From: Bythopirellula sp.
Lineage (GTDB): Bacteria > Planctomycetota > Planctomycetia > Pirellulales > Lacipirellulaceae
Assembly (NCBI GenBank): GCA_028285205.1
Contig: JANQQA010000141.1
Span: 1 to 33,276 of the forward strand
Length of the DNA stretch: 33,276 bases
Direction of reading: 5' to 3'
In this document: positions 24,268-32,839 of the stretch, one piece after another
Layout: every line of letters starts with the position of its first letter
Position numbering within the stretch: position 1 is the first letter of the stretch
The notes under the pieces: model-generated
Told to the model about the DNA's origin: nothing
What the model saw: the letters and a program-made list of their open reading frames with translations, nothing else
Databases searched by the model: none
Translations under genes and position numbers: made by a program

Positions 24268-24609
24268 TCGACTATTCTCCCATCGAGAGGCGGTGAAATG
24301 CTTAGAATTGCGGGGGATTCATAGTGGCATCGCAAGAGTGCGACGACCTATGAGCGGCGGACTATAGGCCGTGCCGCAGTTGTCATCAACAGCAATCTGT
24401 GACGCGACATAGGCGTTGACACACGTGCGTGAATTCAAGACGATCCGCGTCACAACAGATCCGGCTCCCCGCTAAAATCTGTGCCGAGATCGAAGTGACA
24501 CCGCGATTCCACTTGGGCAAATCGACGTCAGTACGATTACCCTAATCCGGATTCCGTCGTGTGCACGGATGATCTTACGATCTACGATCCAGTATACTCG
24601 AGAAGATCT
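24268..24609. other. 342-bp divergent intergenic region of the glycan locus
   Basis: No gene-like frame. It contains the minus-strand promoter candidate at 24361-24389. On the plus strand there is a perfect TTGACA (24416-24421) with no good -10 at 16-18 bp, and a TATACT (24591-24596 area) too near the WbpB-like start to be useful. Both glycan operons should be controlled from here. Confidence 0.4.
24361..24389 (-). promoter_or_regulatory. Candidate promoter of the minus-strand glycan operon
   Basis: On the minus strand TTGATG (24384-24389) and TATAGT (24361-24366) are separated by 17 bp (4/6 and 5/6 to consensus). Transcription would start near 24355, leaving about 88 nt before GTG 24267. 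Its position fits the whole MT to E1 beta operon. Confidence 0.45.
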
Positions 24610-25596
24610 ATGAATTTTGCTCTGATCGGCGCTGCAGGTTACATCGCACCTCGCCACATGCAAGCGATTCACGACACTGGCAATCAACTGCTCGCAGCCG
24701 TCGACCCGCACGATAATGTGGGGCAACTCGACCGCTACTTCACGCAAGCCAAGTTCTTCACTGAGATTGAACGATTCGATCGATACCTGGAAAAGCTACG
24801 GCGCAACGCAGCGCCGGAGAGCCGTGTCAACTACGTCAGCATCTGCAGCCCAAACTATTTGCACGATGCACATGTGCGGCTCGCGTTGCGAGTCAAGGCA
24901 AATGCCATCTGCGAGAAACCGCTAGTCATTTCGCCCTGGAACCTGGACGCACTTGAGGAACTCGAAGCCGAATCGGGCCAAAGAGTTTACACGGTCTTGC
25001 AACTGCGCAGCCTTCCCACAATCAGAAAGTTGCGCGAGCAGCTACTTCAGTCCGAAGAGCGTGCCAAACCGGAAGTCTCGCTGAACTATATCACGCGCCG
25101 CGGAGCGTGGTACGACGTTTCCTGGAAGGGTGAGCGATCCAAATCGGGTGGCATCGCGATGAACATTGGCATCCACTTTTTCGACCTACTGTTGTGGCTG
25201 TTTGGCGACGTCGAATCAAGCTTCGTCGAGTTACACGAAAAACGAAGAATGGCGGGGAGATTAGAGTTGGAACGCGCAAACGTAAGTTGGTTCCTCTCCG
25301 CCGACGAAACCGACCTGCCGAAACAATGCGTCGAGCAAAACCAATTCGCCTACCGGTCAATGACGCTCAATGGCGAAGAAGTTGAATTCTCGAACGGGTT
25401 CACGGATCTACATACTCGTGTTTACGAAGAGATCCTCGCGGGGTGCGGAACCGGAATCGCTGATGCACGTCCCGCTATCGAGTTGGTTCATCAGATCAGC
25501 CACGCCGAAGTCGCGACGGGGCCCAGCACCATCTCGCTTGAGTCTGCCTTGGCTCGTTCCAATGAACCGCACATACAGCGACGGCGTGTCGCCTAG
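24610..25596 (+). CDS. wbpB: UDP-GlcNAc(A) 3-dehydrogenase (WbpB/WlbA-type Gfo/Idh/MocA oxidoreductase)
   Basis: 328 aa from ATG 24610, which begins the Rossmann strand (MNFALIGAAGYIAPRHMQAI). The frame runs open to 24559 but without Rossmann sequence. The N-terminus is the WbpB/WlbA signature: GAAGYIAPRHM, VDPHDNVG, YVSICSPNYLHDAHVR (75-90), AICEKPL (99-105, the Lys103 of EKP) and WNLDAL. Downstream, GGIAMNIGIHFFDLLLWLFG carries the family His/Asp. The reaction, from the Pseudomonas and Bordetella members, is oxidation of C3 of UDP-GlcNAcA to the 3-keto sugar using NAD, coupled with the next transaminase. Its partners WbpD- and WbpE-like follow in order. It is the first gene of the plus-strand operon; the ribosome site is only a weak GAGAAG. 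Confidence 0.88.
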   Translation: MNFALIGAAGYIAPRHMQAIHDTGNQLLAAVDPHDNVGQLDRYFTQAKFFTEIERFDRYLEKLRRNAAPESRVNYVSICSPNYLHDAHVRLALRVKANAICEKPLVISPWNLDALEELEAESGQRVYTVLQLRSLPTIRKLREQLLQSEERAKPEVSLNYITRRGAWYDVSWKGERSKSGGIAMNIGIHFFDLLLWLFGDVESSFVELHEKRRMAGRLELERANVSWFLSADETDLPKQCVEQNQFAYRSMTLNGEEVEFSNGFTDLHTRVYEEILAGCGTGIADARPAIELVHQISHAEVATGPSTISLESALARSNEPHIQRRRVA

Positions 25597-25638
25597 TCGA
25601 CGGCGTTGGATGTAGAGCATCGACACCAAGGGACCCGC

Positions 25639-26253
25639 ATGATGAACAATACCGACTATCAAGTGCACGAGTCGTCCTACATCGACGATGGCGTCGAAAT
25701 CGGAGTCGGCACGTGTATCTGGCACTTTTGCCATATCATGACCGGAGTCACGATTGGCCGTGATTGCCGGCTCGGGCAGAATGTCGTCGTCGGACCACGC
25801 GCCACTGTGGGTGACAACGTCAAGATCCAAAACAATGTCTCAGTCTATGAAGGCGTCACCTTAGAAGACCATGTCTTTTGCGGCCCCTCCGTGGTGTTTA
25901 CGAACGTCCAGACTCCTCGCTCGGCGTTCCCAAGAAACACATCCGTCGACTTCGCTCCGACACGGATCAAGACCGGCGCGAGCCTGGGCGCGAACGCGAC
26001 CATCGTGTGCGGAAACACGGTCGGTCGGCATGCTCTCGTTGGTGCGGGAGCGGTCGTTACGCGCGAAGTGCCCGACTACGGCGTCGTGTACGGAAATCCC
26101 GCGCGTCTGAACGGCTGGGCATGTGAGTGCGGCGAGATTCTCGAGCTCGTCGACGATCGCTCGACATGCAGCCACTGCGGTCGCCAATACCAGACGCTCA
26201 GCGACTCGACCCTGTCACGCATGCCGGAATTCCCATCATCGGACGTGGCCTGA
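25639..26253 (+). CDS. wbpD: UDP-amino-sugar N-acetyltransferase (WbpD/WlbB-type, left-handed beta-helix)
   Basis: 204 aa from ATG 25639 (ATG 25642 is also possible); AAGGGA lies 5-8 nt upstream. The body has hexapeptide repeats ([IV]-G-x4 pattern: IGVGTCIWHF, VTIGRDCRLGQNVVVGPRATVGDN, VKIQNNVSVYEGV, VFCGPSVVFTNV), which form a trimeric left-handed beta-helix acyltransferase. His29 in IWHF is the family's candidate catalytic His. The C-terminus holds a small CxC...CxxC zinc-ribbon-like motif (CECGEILELVDDRSTCSHCG, 162-181), as in WbpD/WlbB relatives with a terminal cap. It would acetylate the 3-amino group made by WbpE, giving UDP-2,3-diacetamido-2,3-dideoxy-glucuronate. It follows WbpB by 42 bp and precedes WbpE by 49 bp. 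Confidence 0.88.
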   Translation: MMNNTDYQVHESSYIDDGVEIGVGTCIWHFCHIMTGVTIGRDCRLGQNVVVGPRATVGDNVKIQNNVSVYEGVTLEDHVFCGPSVVFTNVQTPRSAFPRNTSVDFAPTRIKTGASLGANATIVCGNTVGRHALVGAGAVVTREVPDYGVVYGNPARLNGWACECGEILELVDDRSTCSHCGRQYQTLSDSTLSRMPEFPSSDVA

Positions 26254-26302
26254 AGCGCATCGACCAAGTACACGCATCCTGCCCACACCTCAACGAACCC
26301 TC

Positions 26303-27514
26303 ATGCAACCACATCAGATACCCCTCCATCAGCCGCAATTGGAATACGAGTCGCTTCGTACTGAACTCGATGCGGCAATGCAATCTGCGGCAGCTGGAGG
26401 GAAATACATCCTCGGTCCTGAGACCCAGCAGTTTGAACGCGAGTTCTCGGACTATGTGGGAACGGCACATGCCGTGGGCGTAGGCAACGGCAGCGACGCG
26501 CTCTACCTGGCGTTGCAGGCTCTTGAAATCGAACCTGGCGATGAAGTGATCACAACGCCGTTCACCTTTTTTGCCACCTCCGAAGCGATTCTGAGGGTCG
26601 GCGCGAAGCCGGTGTTCGTCGATATCGAACCGGACGGATTCAATCTCGATGTGAAGCGAATTGCGCAAGCGATCACCCCAAGCACTCGCGCAATTCTACC
26701 GGTCCACCTGTTTGGACAGCCATGCCAGATGGCAGAACTGCGCGAGATCGCGATGCGCCATCAACTGCACGTTGTCGAAGACTGTGCCCAAGCGACCGGC
26801 GCAAGCTACCGTGACCCACAGACTGGTGAATCTCGCAAGGCAGGAAGCCTGGGCGACGTGGCATGCTTCAGCTTCTTTCCGACCAAGAACCTTGGCACCC
26901 TCGGCGACGGAGGTATGGTCACGACGGACAACCCGGAGATCTATCGACGCGTTGAAATGCTGCGTCGCCACGGTTCGACGAAGAAATACCACCATGGCGA
27001 GCTCGGCATCAACAGTCGGCTCGACGAGTTGCATGCAGCCATGCTGCGGGTCAAACTTCCGCACCTGGACGCTTGGAACCTTCGACGTAGGCAGCTCGCT
27101 GAGCAATACCGCGCACTCCTGTCGGGCAGCGATGCAATCCTACTGCCGCAGCAGACGACGACGGATGACGCGTGCGAAAACAGTATGCCACACGTGTTTC
27201 ATCAATTCACGATTCGCGTGGACAGCCGCGACGAAGTGCAACTTCAGCTGAGGGAGCTGGGAATTCATACGGCAATCTACTACCCGCTTCCGCTGCACTT
27301 GCAGCAAGTGCACAGTGACCTCCGTCTCGGTAAAGGGGCGTTTCCACAGGCAGAACGCGCCGCTGCAACTTGCTTAAGCCTGCCGATGCATCCGCACTTA
27401 TCAACCGATGACGTGAACCGCGTCGCCATGTGCGTACTCAACGTTGTCGCGCAAAGTGTCACGAGCCAGAACGCCCCTCAGGACCAAGCATGCTATGCGA
27501 ATCTGGCTTCTTAA
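26303..27514 (+). CDS. wbpE: PLP-dependent UDP-3-keto-GlcNAcA aminotransferase (WbpE, DegT/DnrJ/EryC1/StrS)
   Basis: 403 aa from ATG 26303. The frame upstream to 26123 overlaps WbpD and is not protein-like. The N-terminus, PLHQPQLEYESLRTELDAAM, with LGPETQQFEREF and HAVGVGNGSDALYLAL, is the sugar-aminotransferase start. DCAQATGA (160-167) supplies Asp160 for the PLP ring nitrogen and Lys195 (FSFFPTKNLGTLGDGGM) is the Schiff-base lysine. GINSRLDELHAAMLRVKL is the dimer/active-site loop. It would convert the 3-keto group from WbpB to an amine with glutamate as donor. It has no obvious Shine-Dalgarno. Its end overlaps the start of the downstream glycosyltransferase by 20 nt. Confidence 0.9.
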   Translation: MQPHQIPLHQPQLEYESLRTELDAAMQSAAAGGKYILGPETQQFEREFSDYVGTAHAVGVGNGSDALYLALQALEIEPGDEVITTPFTFFATSEAILRVGAKPVFVDIEPDGFNLDVKRIAQAITPSTRAILPVHLFGQPCQMAELREIAMRHQLHVVEDCAQATGASYRDPQTGESRKAGSLGDVACFSFFPTKNLGTLGDGGMVTTDNPEIYRRVEMLRRHGSTKKYHHGELGINSRLDELHAAMLRVKLPHLDAWNLRRRQLAEQYRALLSGSDAILLPQQTTTDDACENSMPHVFHQFTIRVDSRDEVQLQLRELGIHTAIYYPLPLHLQQVHSDLRLGKGAFPQAERAAATCLSLPMHPHLSTDDVNRVAMCVLNVVAQSVTSQNAPQDQACYANLAS

Positions 27515-28778
27515 AATCGGCGAACCGGTGCCAACAGACGCGACCAACGTGCGTCTGCTTCGCATGGGGCTCCTTGCGGAACAGTTGACACAACGCGGCC
27601 ACGAGGTGGTGTGGTGGACGTCCACTTTCGACCATCGTCGCAAATGTCAGAGATTTGGAAACACGACGAAAATCCAGCTCAGCGACTACTACCAACTATT
27701 GACTCTACGGTCACCAGGCTACCAGAAGAACATCTCGTTGCAGCGAATGCTCGACCACGAGATCGTCGCGCGTAAGTTCCAGCAGGCCAGCATAAACGCT
27801 GCCCGCCCCGACGTAGTGCTGGCCGCTCTGCCAACCTTAGAACTCGGCCGTGTGGCTGCCGAGTACGCTCATGCGAACGACGTGCCGCTGGTTGTCGATG
27901 TTCGCGATATGTGGCCCGATGTCTTCGAGCGTGCCCTGCCTAGATTCGGCCGGATAGCCGCAGCGCCACTGCTACGCTACTTCGATCGTATGGCCAAAGG
28001 AGTTTGTCAAAGTGCGACTGCAATCACTGGGCATACGGAGGAATTTGTCGACTGGGGACTCCAAAAAGCAGGTAGAGCCCGCAATGGCTGGGATCGCCAT
28101 TTTCCCTTCGCCTACCATCAAAATCCAGTCTGTGAACAGTTGAAAGCCGAGGCTCGCGCGCACTGGGAACAACTTCAGGTCCTTGGAGCGGGCGACAACA
28201 AAATCGTCAGTTTCGTCGGCACGCTGAGCCATCAGTTTGCGATTGAGCCAGTAATCGAGGCTGCGCGCAAACTTGGCAATACCAAGAACGTCACATTCGT
28301 CATCGCCGGCGACGGTGAGAAGCGTGCGCAGTGGATGGACGCGACAAAACACTGCTCGAATGTAGTCTGGCCGGGCTGGATCGACACGCCGAAGATCCAG
28401 GTCTTGTTGGAGCACTCGACACTGGCGTTAGCACCGTATCACAACACGCCAGACTTCGCGATGAGCATCCCCAACAAAGTCGTTGAGTATCTCGCATCTG
28501 GCACTCCTGTCTTGACCTCTCTGGAAGACAGCTCAATGAATCAGTTGCTGATGCAGTCAGGTTGTGGGCAGTCATACGCGGGCGATGCTCAACAGCTCGC
28601 CGAACTGGTCGTGCACCTGACCACCGACGACTCAACCCGTCGTGCCATGTCCGATCGCGCGACACAGGTGTTCCAACAGCAGTTCGCTGCAGAAAAAGTT
28701 TACGGTGAGATGATTCATTTGCTTGAACAGATCGCTGGCGGATGCGCACGCGGCAACACCATGGGATTGGCTGCATAG
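27495..28778 (+). CDS. Glycosyltransferase family 4 (GT-B fold)
   Basis: 427 aa from ATG 27495, inside the end of wbpE; an earlier frame to 27444 lacks a Rossmann start. The protein is MRIWLLKIGEPVPTDATNVR, then GLLAEQLTQRGHEVVWWTS (28-43). PDVVLAALP and VVDVRDMWPDVFERA (133-147) are the nucleotide-sugar GT4 features of WbuB/WlbH-like enzymes. FVGTLSHQFAIEP, FVIAGDGEKR and WPGWIDTPKIQVLLEHST follow, then SIPNKVVEYLASGTPVLTS as the C-terminal acceptor loop. It should be a cytoplasmic or membrane-peripheral transferase that adds a sugar to the lipid-linked unit; its donor cannot be told from sequence. The Wzx-like gene follows 35 bp downstream. Confidence 0.85.
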   Translation: MRIWLLKIGEPVPTDATNVRLLRMGLLAEQLTQRGHEVVWWTSTFDHRRKCQRFGNTTKIQLSDYYQLLTLRSPGYQKNISLQRMLDHEIVARKFQQASINAARPDVVLAALPTLELGRVAAEYAHANDVPLVVDVRDMWPDVFERALPRFGRIAAAPLLRYFDRMAKGVCQSATAITGHTEEFVDWGLQKAGRARNGWDRHFPFAYHQNPVCEQLKAEARAHWEQLQVLGAGDNKIVSFVGTLSHQFAIEPVIEAARKLGNTKNVTFVIAGDGEKRAQWMDATKHCSNVVWPGWIDTPKIQVLLEHSTLALAPYHNTPDFAMSIPNKVVEYLASGTPVLTSLEDSSMNQLLMQSGCGQSYAGDAQQLAELVVHLTTDDSTRRAMSDRATQVFQQQFAAEKVYGEMIHLLEQIAGGCARGNTMGLAA

Positions 28779-28813
28779 CCAGTCGTATCGTCGATTACAA
28801 CCATTCAGCACGC

Positions 28814-30175
28814 ATGACATCGCTACCCAACACAATCGCCGACAATGGAGGGGCACGCGTCGAGCGGCAACCGCTTTCCAGGAATCTGCTCGCCACGAAG
28901 GCCCAGTACCTGCTCACCTATGGGACATCAGCCGTCTTGATGGTGTGCGGACTTATCGTGTATCGACTGGCGAGTCAGCAGTTTTCGGACGTCAGCTTTG
29001 CTCAATACACGCTGATGCGACGCAGTATCAGTTTCCTGGTTCCGCTGCTGATGGCTGGCCTGGGCGTTGGAATCGCCAAATGCGTTGCACAGACCATCGC
29101 CAGTGCGAAGCACCCAGCGACCGGTCTTCAATTTCTTACCGCCGGCACGTTCGCAGCGTTCGCCAGCGCAGGACTCTGGATGGGTGCGACGACGCTGTAC
29201 CCGCAGCAAGTCTCCTATCTTTGCACCGGAAGCGGCGAATACGCTGCGCTGGTCCAATCGCTCGCCCCAATGCTGCTCGGGCTATTGTTGAGCGCATGCT
29301 CAACTGCTTACTTGCGCGGCAGAATGCACGTGAGCACCGCCAATATGCTCCGCGTCGTAAGCCTGGGCGTAGTGCCGATCGCCGTGCTCAGCAGTGTGGA
29401 CGAACCCACGTCATTCTTCTCTCACTGCGGGCTGACTGTAATCGCCATCAATGCTGTGGCGTTGATAACAATTCTGCTTGCGAATCGCACCCGGGCATGG
29501 TGGCCAACATGGCAAACCTCCCGCAAGCTTCTCTCCATAAGTCTTCCACGTGTGCCAGGCGATCTGGCGTTTTATGGACTATTAGTCATTCCAGCTACTC
29601 TCGCGGCGCACCGCTTCGGCATTCGCACCGGTGGCGAAGTCGCCTACGCTCTGAGTTTACTCGCCTTGGCGCAACAGATCGTGGTTGCCCCCAGTTATCT
29701 GCTCTTGCCTGAGGCATCAGCCTTGCTGTCTTCCGGGCAACGAGACCGCGTCGCGAGTCGTGTGAAGAAACTGGTGTGTGTGACCACTGGTTGCACGATT
29801 GTCCTAGTGATGATCGTAGAACTCCTCGCAGAACCACTCATCCGCTTGCACTTGGGAAGTTCAACACCCAGCGTGGCACAGGCGATACGACTGCTGATGC
29901 CTGCCGCGATTCCACTGAATGCAGCGATCTGCGTGCGTGGCGTCATCGATGCAGCTAACGACAAACCGATTATGCCAAGAATCTGCCTTGTTGCGCTAGC
30001 AAGCTTCGTTCTGTTGGCCCTGATACCGTGGCCTGCCAGATGGGGTGCCACTCCAACTCTAGTTGCGTTCGATGCGTCGGTTTTACTCCTCGGTGGCCTG
30101 GCACTGTGGGCGACGCTGCAAGCGCTAAACGACTCAAGCCGACCTGACTCTGACAAGATCGACCAAGCTACATAG
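28814..30175 (+). CDS. Polysaccharide/lipid-linked repeat unit flippase (Wzx-like)
   Basis: 453 aa from ATG 28814 (MTSLPNTIADNG). About twelve hydrophobic segments are visible, the first at about 34-52 (GTSAVLMVCGLIVYRLA), the last near the C-terminus. The N-terminal half has the family pattern SDVSFAQYTLMRRSISFLVPLLMAGLGVGIAK, and the middle has KLLSISLPRVPGDLAFYGLLVIPATLA and LLLPEASALLSSG, like PST/Wzx exporters. It would flip undecaprenyl-linked oligosaccharide across the cytoplasmic membrane. Neighbours fit: a GT immediately before and a Wzy-like gene 13 bp after. There is no Shine-Dalgarno at ATG 28814. Confidence 0.8.
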   Translation: MTSLPNTIADNGGARVERQPLSRNLLATKAQYLLTYGTSAVLMVCGLIVYRLASQQFSDVSFAQYTLMRRSISFLVPLLMAGLGVGIAKCVAQTIASAKHPATGLQFLTAGTFAAFASAGLWMGATTLYPQQVSYLCTGSGEYAALVQSLAPMLLGLLLSACSTAYLRGRMHVSTANMLRVVSLGVVPIAVLSSVDEPTSFFSHCGLTVIAINAVALITILLANRTRAWWPTWQTSRKLLSISLPRVPGDLAFYGLLVIPATLAAHRFGIRTGGEVAYALSLLALAQQIVVAPSYLLLPEASALLSSGQRDRVASRVKKLVCVTTGCTIVLVMIVELLAEPLIRLHLGSSTPSVAQAIRLLMPAAIPLNAAICVRGVIDAANDKPIMPRICLVALASFVLLALIPWPARWGATPTLVAFDASVLLLGGLALWATLQALNDSSRPDSDKIDQAT

Positions 30176-30188
30176 CTCCAACCCTCTC

Positions 30189-31514
30189 ATGTTTCCTGGC
30201 TTAATTGCAATCTATCTGATTCTGTTTGTGATGTGTGCGGTCGCGTTCTCATCACGCGAAGGCTATTGGTCTCCGGTCACGATTTTCGGCATCACCGCCT
30301 TTTATTACTACCTCGCCTTGCCGCTGGAACTGTATCTGAAAGGCGAGGAAGTCTTTTCGACGTATCCCGCCTTGTTCTTGGTTACTGACGAAACCAGATT
30401 GCGTATTGCGATTGCCGCCGTCCTTTCGTTTCTTGGGTTTATTGCAGGTCACCACCTTTCGGGACTGGGACAAGCGCTTCGTGAGAGTCATCAGCAAGCC
30501 AACGGAAGGATCCCCCGATCGCTGGCCTGGTTTTTCATCGGCTCGGTTGGACTGCTGTTCATGGTCTACGGCACAACGATCTTTGAGCGGCTGTCCTATA
30601 TGGAAGCCGCGGAACGAAAGTCGGGCGACTCTTTCTTCGGGTTCATTACCAAAAACTGCCTAATTCTCATTGGGCTCTTGGCAGCTACGGTGTTGCAGCG
30701 GCGGGACCTCTCTCGGTATTTCGCCCTTCCGCTACTGCTGCCCATAATCTATTGGGGATTCTTCACATCTGACAAGAATCCGTTGCTAATTGCCGCACTC
30801 GCCGTCAGCGTGATTTGGGTCGGCGTAAAAAGTCGGTCCACCAAGTACCTATACTTTTACTGTGGTGCGGCGATCCTGGCGGTGGCCAGCCTCCCACTGT
30901 TTTCCGCTTTGCGGGCGGAGCAAGACGTGCAGATCGGCTCAGCCTTTGAGAACTTCTCCGTTGAACGAACCGACGCCCGCGGACCGCTGATGAGCCTCTC
31001 AGCGACCATGGCGAACGAAGAGCCCACAATTCATGGGATGAGCTACATCCAAGGGCTCGTTTCCTGGGTGCCGCGCTCCATTTGGCCCAACCGGCCCAAG
31101 AATCTCGCGCAAGAATTCGCAGTGGCGAACATCCCCAACTGGAACGAAGGCATGGGGCTCGGCTATTCGTTGCTTGCCGAAGGCTATGTCAATTTCGGCT
31201 TTACCGGAGTCTTTCTTCACTACCTCGTGTTGTCGCTTATGATGGGGTGGATCATGCGCGCCACCTACGCCCTGTGCAAAAGCTCGGGCGACACGGCCTA
31301 CTGGCGCGCACTGGTGGTGATCGTCTACTTCCAGCTGTTGGTACTGATGCATCGCGGTCCCGTGTCGCAAGTGGTTCAGATTGGTATTCACGAATTCGTC
31401 GTGCCTGTTTTTCTGTTTTGGATTCTCGATCGCAGGACCAAGCATGCGAATCGCGGGCTCCGATCACGGCCCAACCTGCCGCTTACGTCGCGTCGGGCTA
31501 TCGCGGCGACCTGA
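30189..31514 (+). CDS. O-antigen/exopolysaccharide polymerase (Wzy-like)
   Basis: 441 aa from ATG 30189, 13 bp after the flippase stop. About ten or eleven predicted TM segments (for example 5-22, 28-47, 71-88, 110-128, 151-166) surround a large periplasmic loop. The loop contains YIQGLVSWVPRSIWPNRPKN, a pattern like the W-x-PR-x-x-WP-x-KP stretch of Wzy proteins, and NWNEGMGLGYSLLAEGYVNFG, typical of oligosaccharide repeat unit polymerases. Sequence conservation in Wzy is always low, so this call leans on topology and position. It would join lipid-linked repeat units in the periplasm. The last 30 residues (after WILDRRTKH) are basic and may be cytoplasmic. Confidence 0.78.
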   Translation: MFPGLIAIYLILFVMCAVAFSSREGYWSPVTIFGITAFYYYLALPLELYLKGEEVFSTYPALFLVTDETRLRIAIAAVLSFLGFIAGHHLSGLGQALRESHQQANGRIPRSLAWFFIGSVGLLFMVYGTTIFERLSYMEAAERKSGDSFFGFITKNCLILIGLLAATVLQRRDLSRYFALPLLLPIIYWGFFTSDKNPLLIAALAVSVIWVGVKSRSTKYLYFYCGAAILAVASLPLFSALRAEQDVQIGSAFENFSVERTDARGPLMSLSATMANEEPTIHGMSYIQGLVSWVPRSIWPNRPKNLAQEFAVANIPNWNEGMGLGYSLLAEGYVNFGFTGVFLHYLVLSLMMGWIMRATYALCKSSGDTAYWRALVVIVYFQLLVLMHRGPVSQVVQIGIHEFVVPVFLFWILDRRTKHANRGLRSRPNLPLTSRRAIAAT

Positions 31515-31569
31515 GTTAGCGGCACCAGTGGATGTACGAAGCAACCTTGCGGCAGATTGGAGTAACGTC

Positions 31570-32580
31570 TTGCGAGTCTTATGGGTTCACAATTTTTCGC
31601 CTGACACGGTCGCTTCCGGGGTGTTCATGCATGTTCTCGCCGAGAAGATGCGCGATCTGAGCGTCGAAATTCAGCTCCACTACACCGGCTGCCTGAAGAG
31701 CATTCGTGGCTACCGTGCTGTCGCCAAACAGATACGCGAGATTTCTGCACGGTATGATCTTGTGCACTCTCAATTCGGATCCGCCTGCGGCTACCTGGCA
31801 GCGCATGCGCAGGGACCGAAGATCTTGACCCTCCGGGGCACTGACTTGCTTGGTAGCGATACTGGCGGCTTCCGCAACCGATTGCATGGGCGGCTGGTGC
31901 GCTGGATGACCGGGAGCTCGATCCCTTCTTACGATCGTGTACTCGTTGCCTCGCAACGGATGCGTGCAGAACTCATGCAACATCACAAGCGAGAAGCGGG
32001 AATTGAAATATTGCCCAGCGGCATCGACTTGAAAAAGTTCCAGCCGCTCAGCCGCCAGCAAGCGCGGGAGCGGCTCGGCTGCGGAGACGACCAACGACCT
32101 TGGATGCTTTTTTCGTCTGTGACGAAGAACAACCACGTCAAACGTCCGCAGCTGGCACTGGAAGTCCTTGCTCAAGCGCAGCGCGAGATGCCGGAACTGG
32201 TCATGCAAACACTCACCGGTAAGCCCCACGCGGAAGTGCCACTGTGGATGAACGCGTCGAATGCCGTCTTGCTGACTTCGACGCGTGAGGGATGGCCGAA
32301 CATCGTCAAGGAAGCGCTAGCATGCAATACACCGTTTGTGAGTACGGATGTCAGTGATCTCGCCAGCATCGCTAGCATCGAGCCGAGTTGCCATGTGTCT
32401 TGCGACGATCCGAAAAATCTCGCGAGATTTCTGGTGCAAACCATCAATTCTCCGCGACCTGAGACCCTCTCCAAACACGTCCAAGAGATGGAACTGGAAC
32501 ACACGGGCCAAAAGCTACGCACAATCTACCGTTCCGTTCTGGAACCCAATGCAGTGCTAGCTGTCGATGCGGCAGCATAG
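31570..32580 (+). CDS. Glycosyltransferase family 4 (second)
   Basis: 336 aa from TTG 31570. GGAG (31559-31562) is 7 nt upstream, and the protein starts directly with the Rossmann strand LRVLWVHNFSPDTVASGVFM. A GTG at 31528 and longer frames to 31381 overlap the wzy tail and lack an RBS. The C-terminal GT-B domain has ILPSGIDLKKFQP (147-159), SSVTKNNHVKRPQLAL and STREGWPNIVKEALACNTPFVSTDV. The GT4 EX7E pair is Glu240 and Glu248. It probably adds a sugar to the glycan repeat on the cytoplasmic face; donor and linkage cannot be told. It is the last gene of the plus-strand run before a 259-bp gap. Confidence 0.85.
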   Translation: MRVLWVHNFSPDTVASGVFMHVLAEKMRDLSVEIQLHYTGCLKSIRGYRAVAKQIREISARYDLVHSQFGSACGYLAAHAQGPKILTLRGTDLLGSDTGGFRNRLHGRLVRWMTGSSIPSYDRVLVASQRMRAELMQHHKREAGIEILPSGIDLKKFQPLSRQQARERLGCGDDQRPWMLFSSVTKNNHVKRPQLALEVLAQAQREMPELVMQTLTGKPHAEVPLWMNASNAVLLTSTREGWPNIVKEALACNTPFVSTDVSDLASIASIEPSCHVSCDDPKNLARFLVQTINSPRPETLSKHVQEMELEHTGQKLRTIYRSVLEPNAVLAVDAAA

Positions 32581-32787
32581 CGAGTCTTGCCCCGGTTTCC
32601 ACACGGCACCTTATCCTTCCTTCTGGCCTGGTCTGCTGGGGTTTCTGCTCCAGCGAATTCCGTTTCCGTGTGGCGATGCGTGAGAACGATCTTGCGTCAG
32701 TGACCGGGAAAAGCTATTTACGTTTCGCGCGGGAGTCAAGTCGGCGCAACAATCCCCGTACCCGTAAATACCCCCAGACTCTTCCAC

Positions 32788-32808
32788 CGCCGCGTTCATT
32801 CCGCGGCG
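32788..32808. other. Short GC-rich hairpin upstream of the Wza-like gene
   Basis: CGCCGCG (32788-32794), a 7-nt loop and CGCGGCG (32802-32808) form a 7-bp stem. The sequence after it is CTGGTTCTTT rather than a clean T run, so it is a weak intrinsic terminator at best. It could equally be a leader structure of the Wza-like gene 32 bp below. The whole 32581-32839 gap holds no gene-like frame; a poor -35/-10-like pair (TTGCGT, TATTTA) lies near 32693-32720. Confidence 0.3.
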
Positions 32809-32839
32809 TGCTGGTTCTTTATCGAATCAAACTATTTCA

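Noticed and set aside
24416-24444. Perfect TTGACA as a promoter for the WbpB-like operon
   Set aside because: No hexamer near TATAAT occurs at 16-18 bp spacing, so I did not annotate it.
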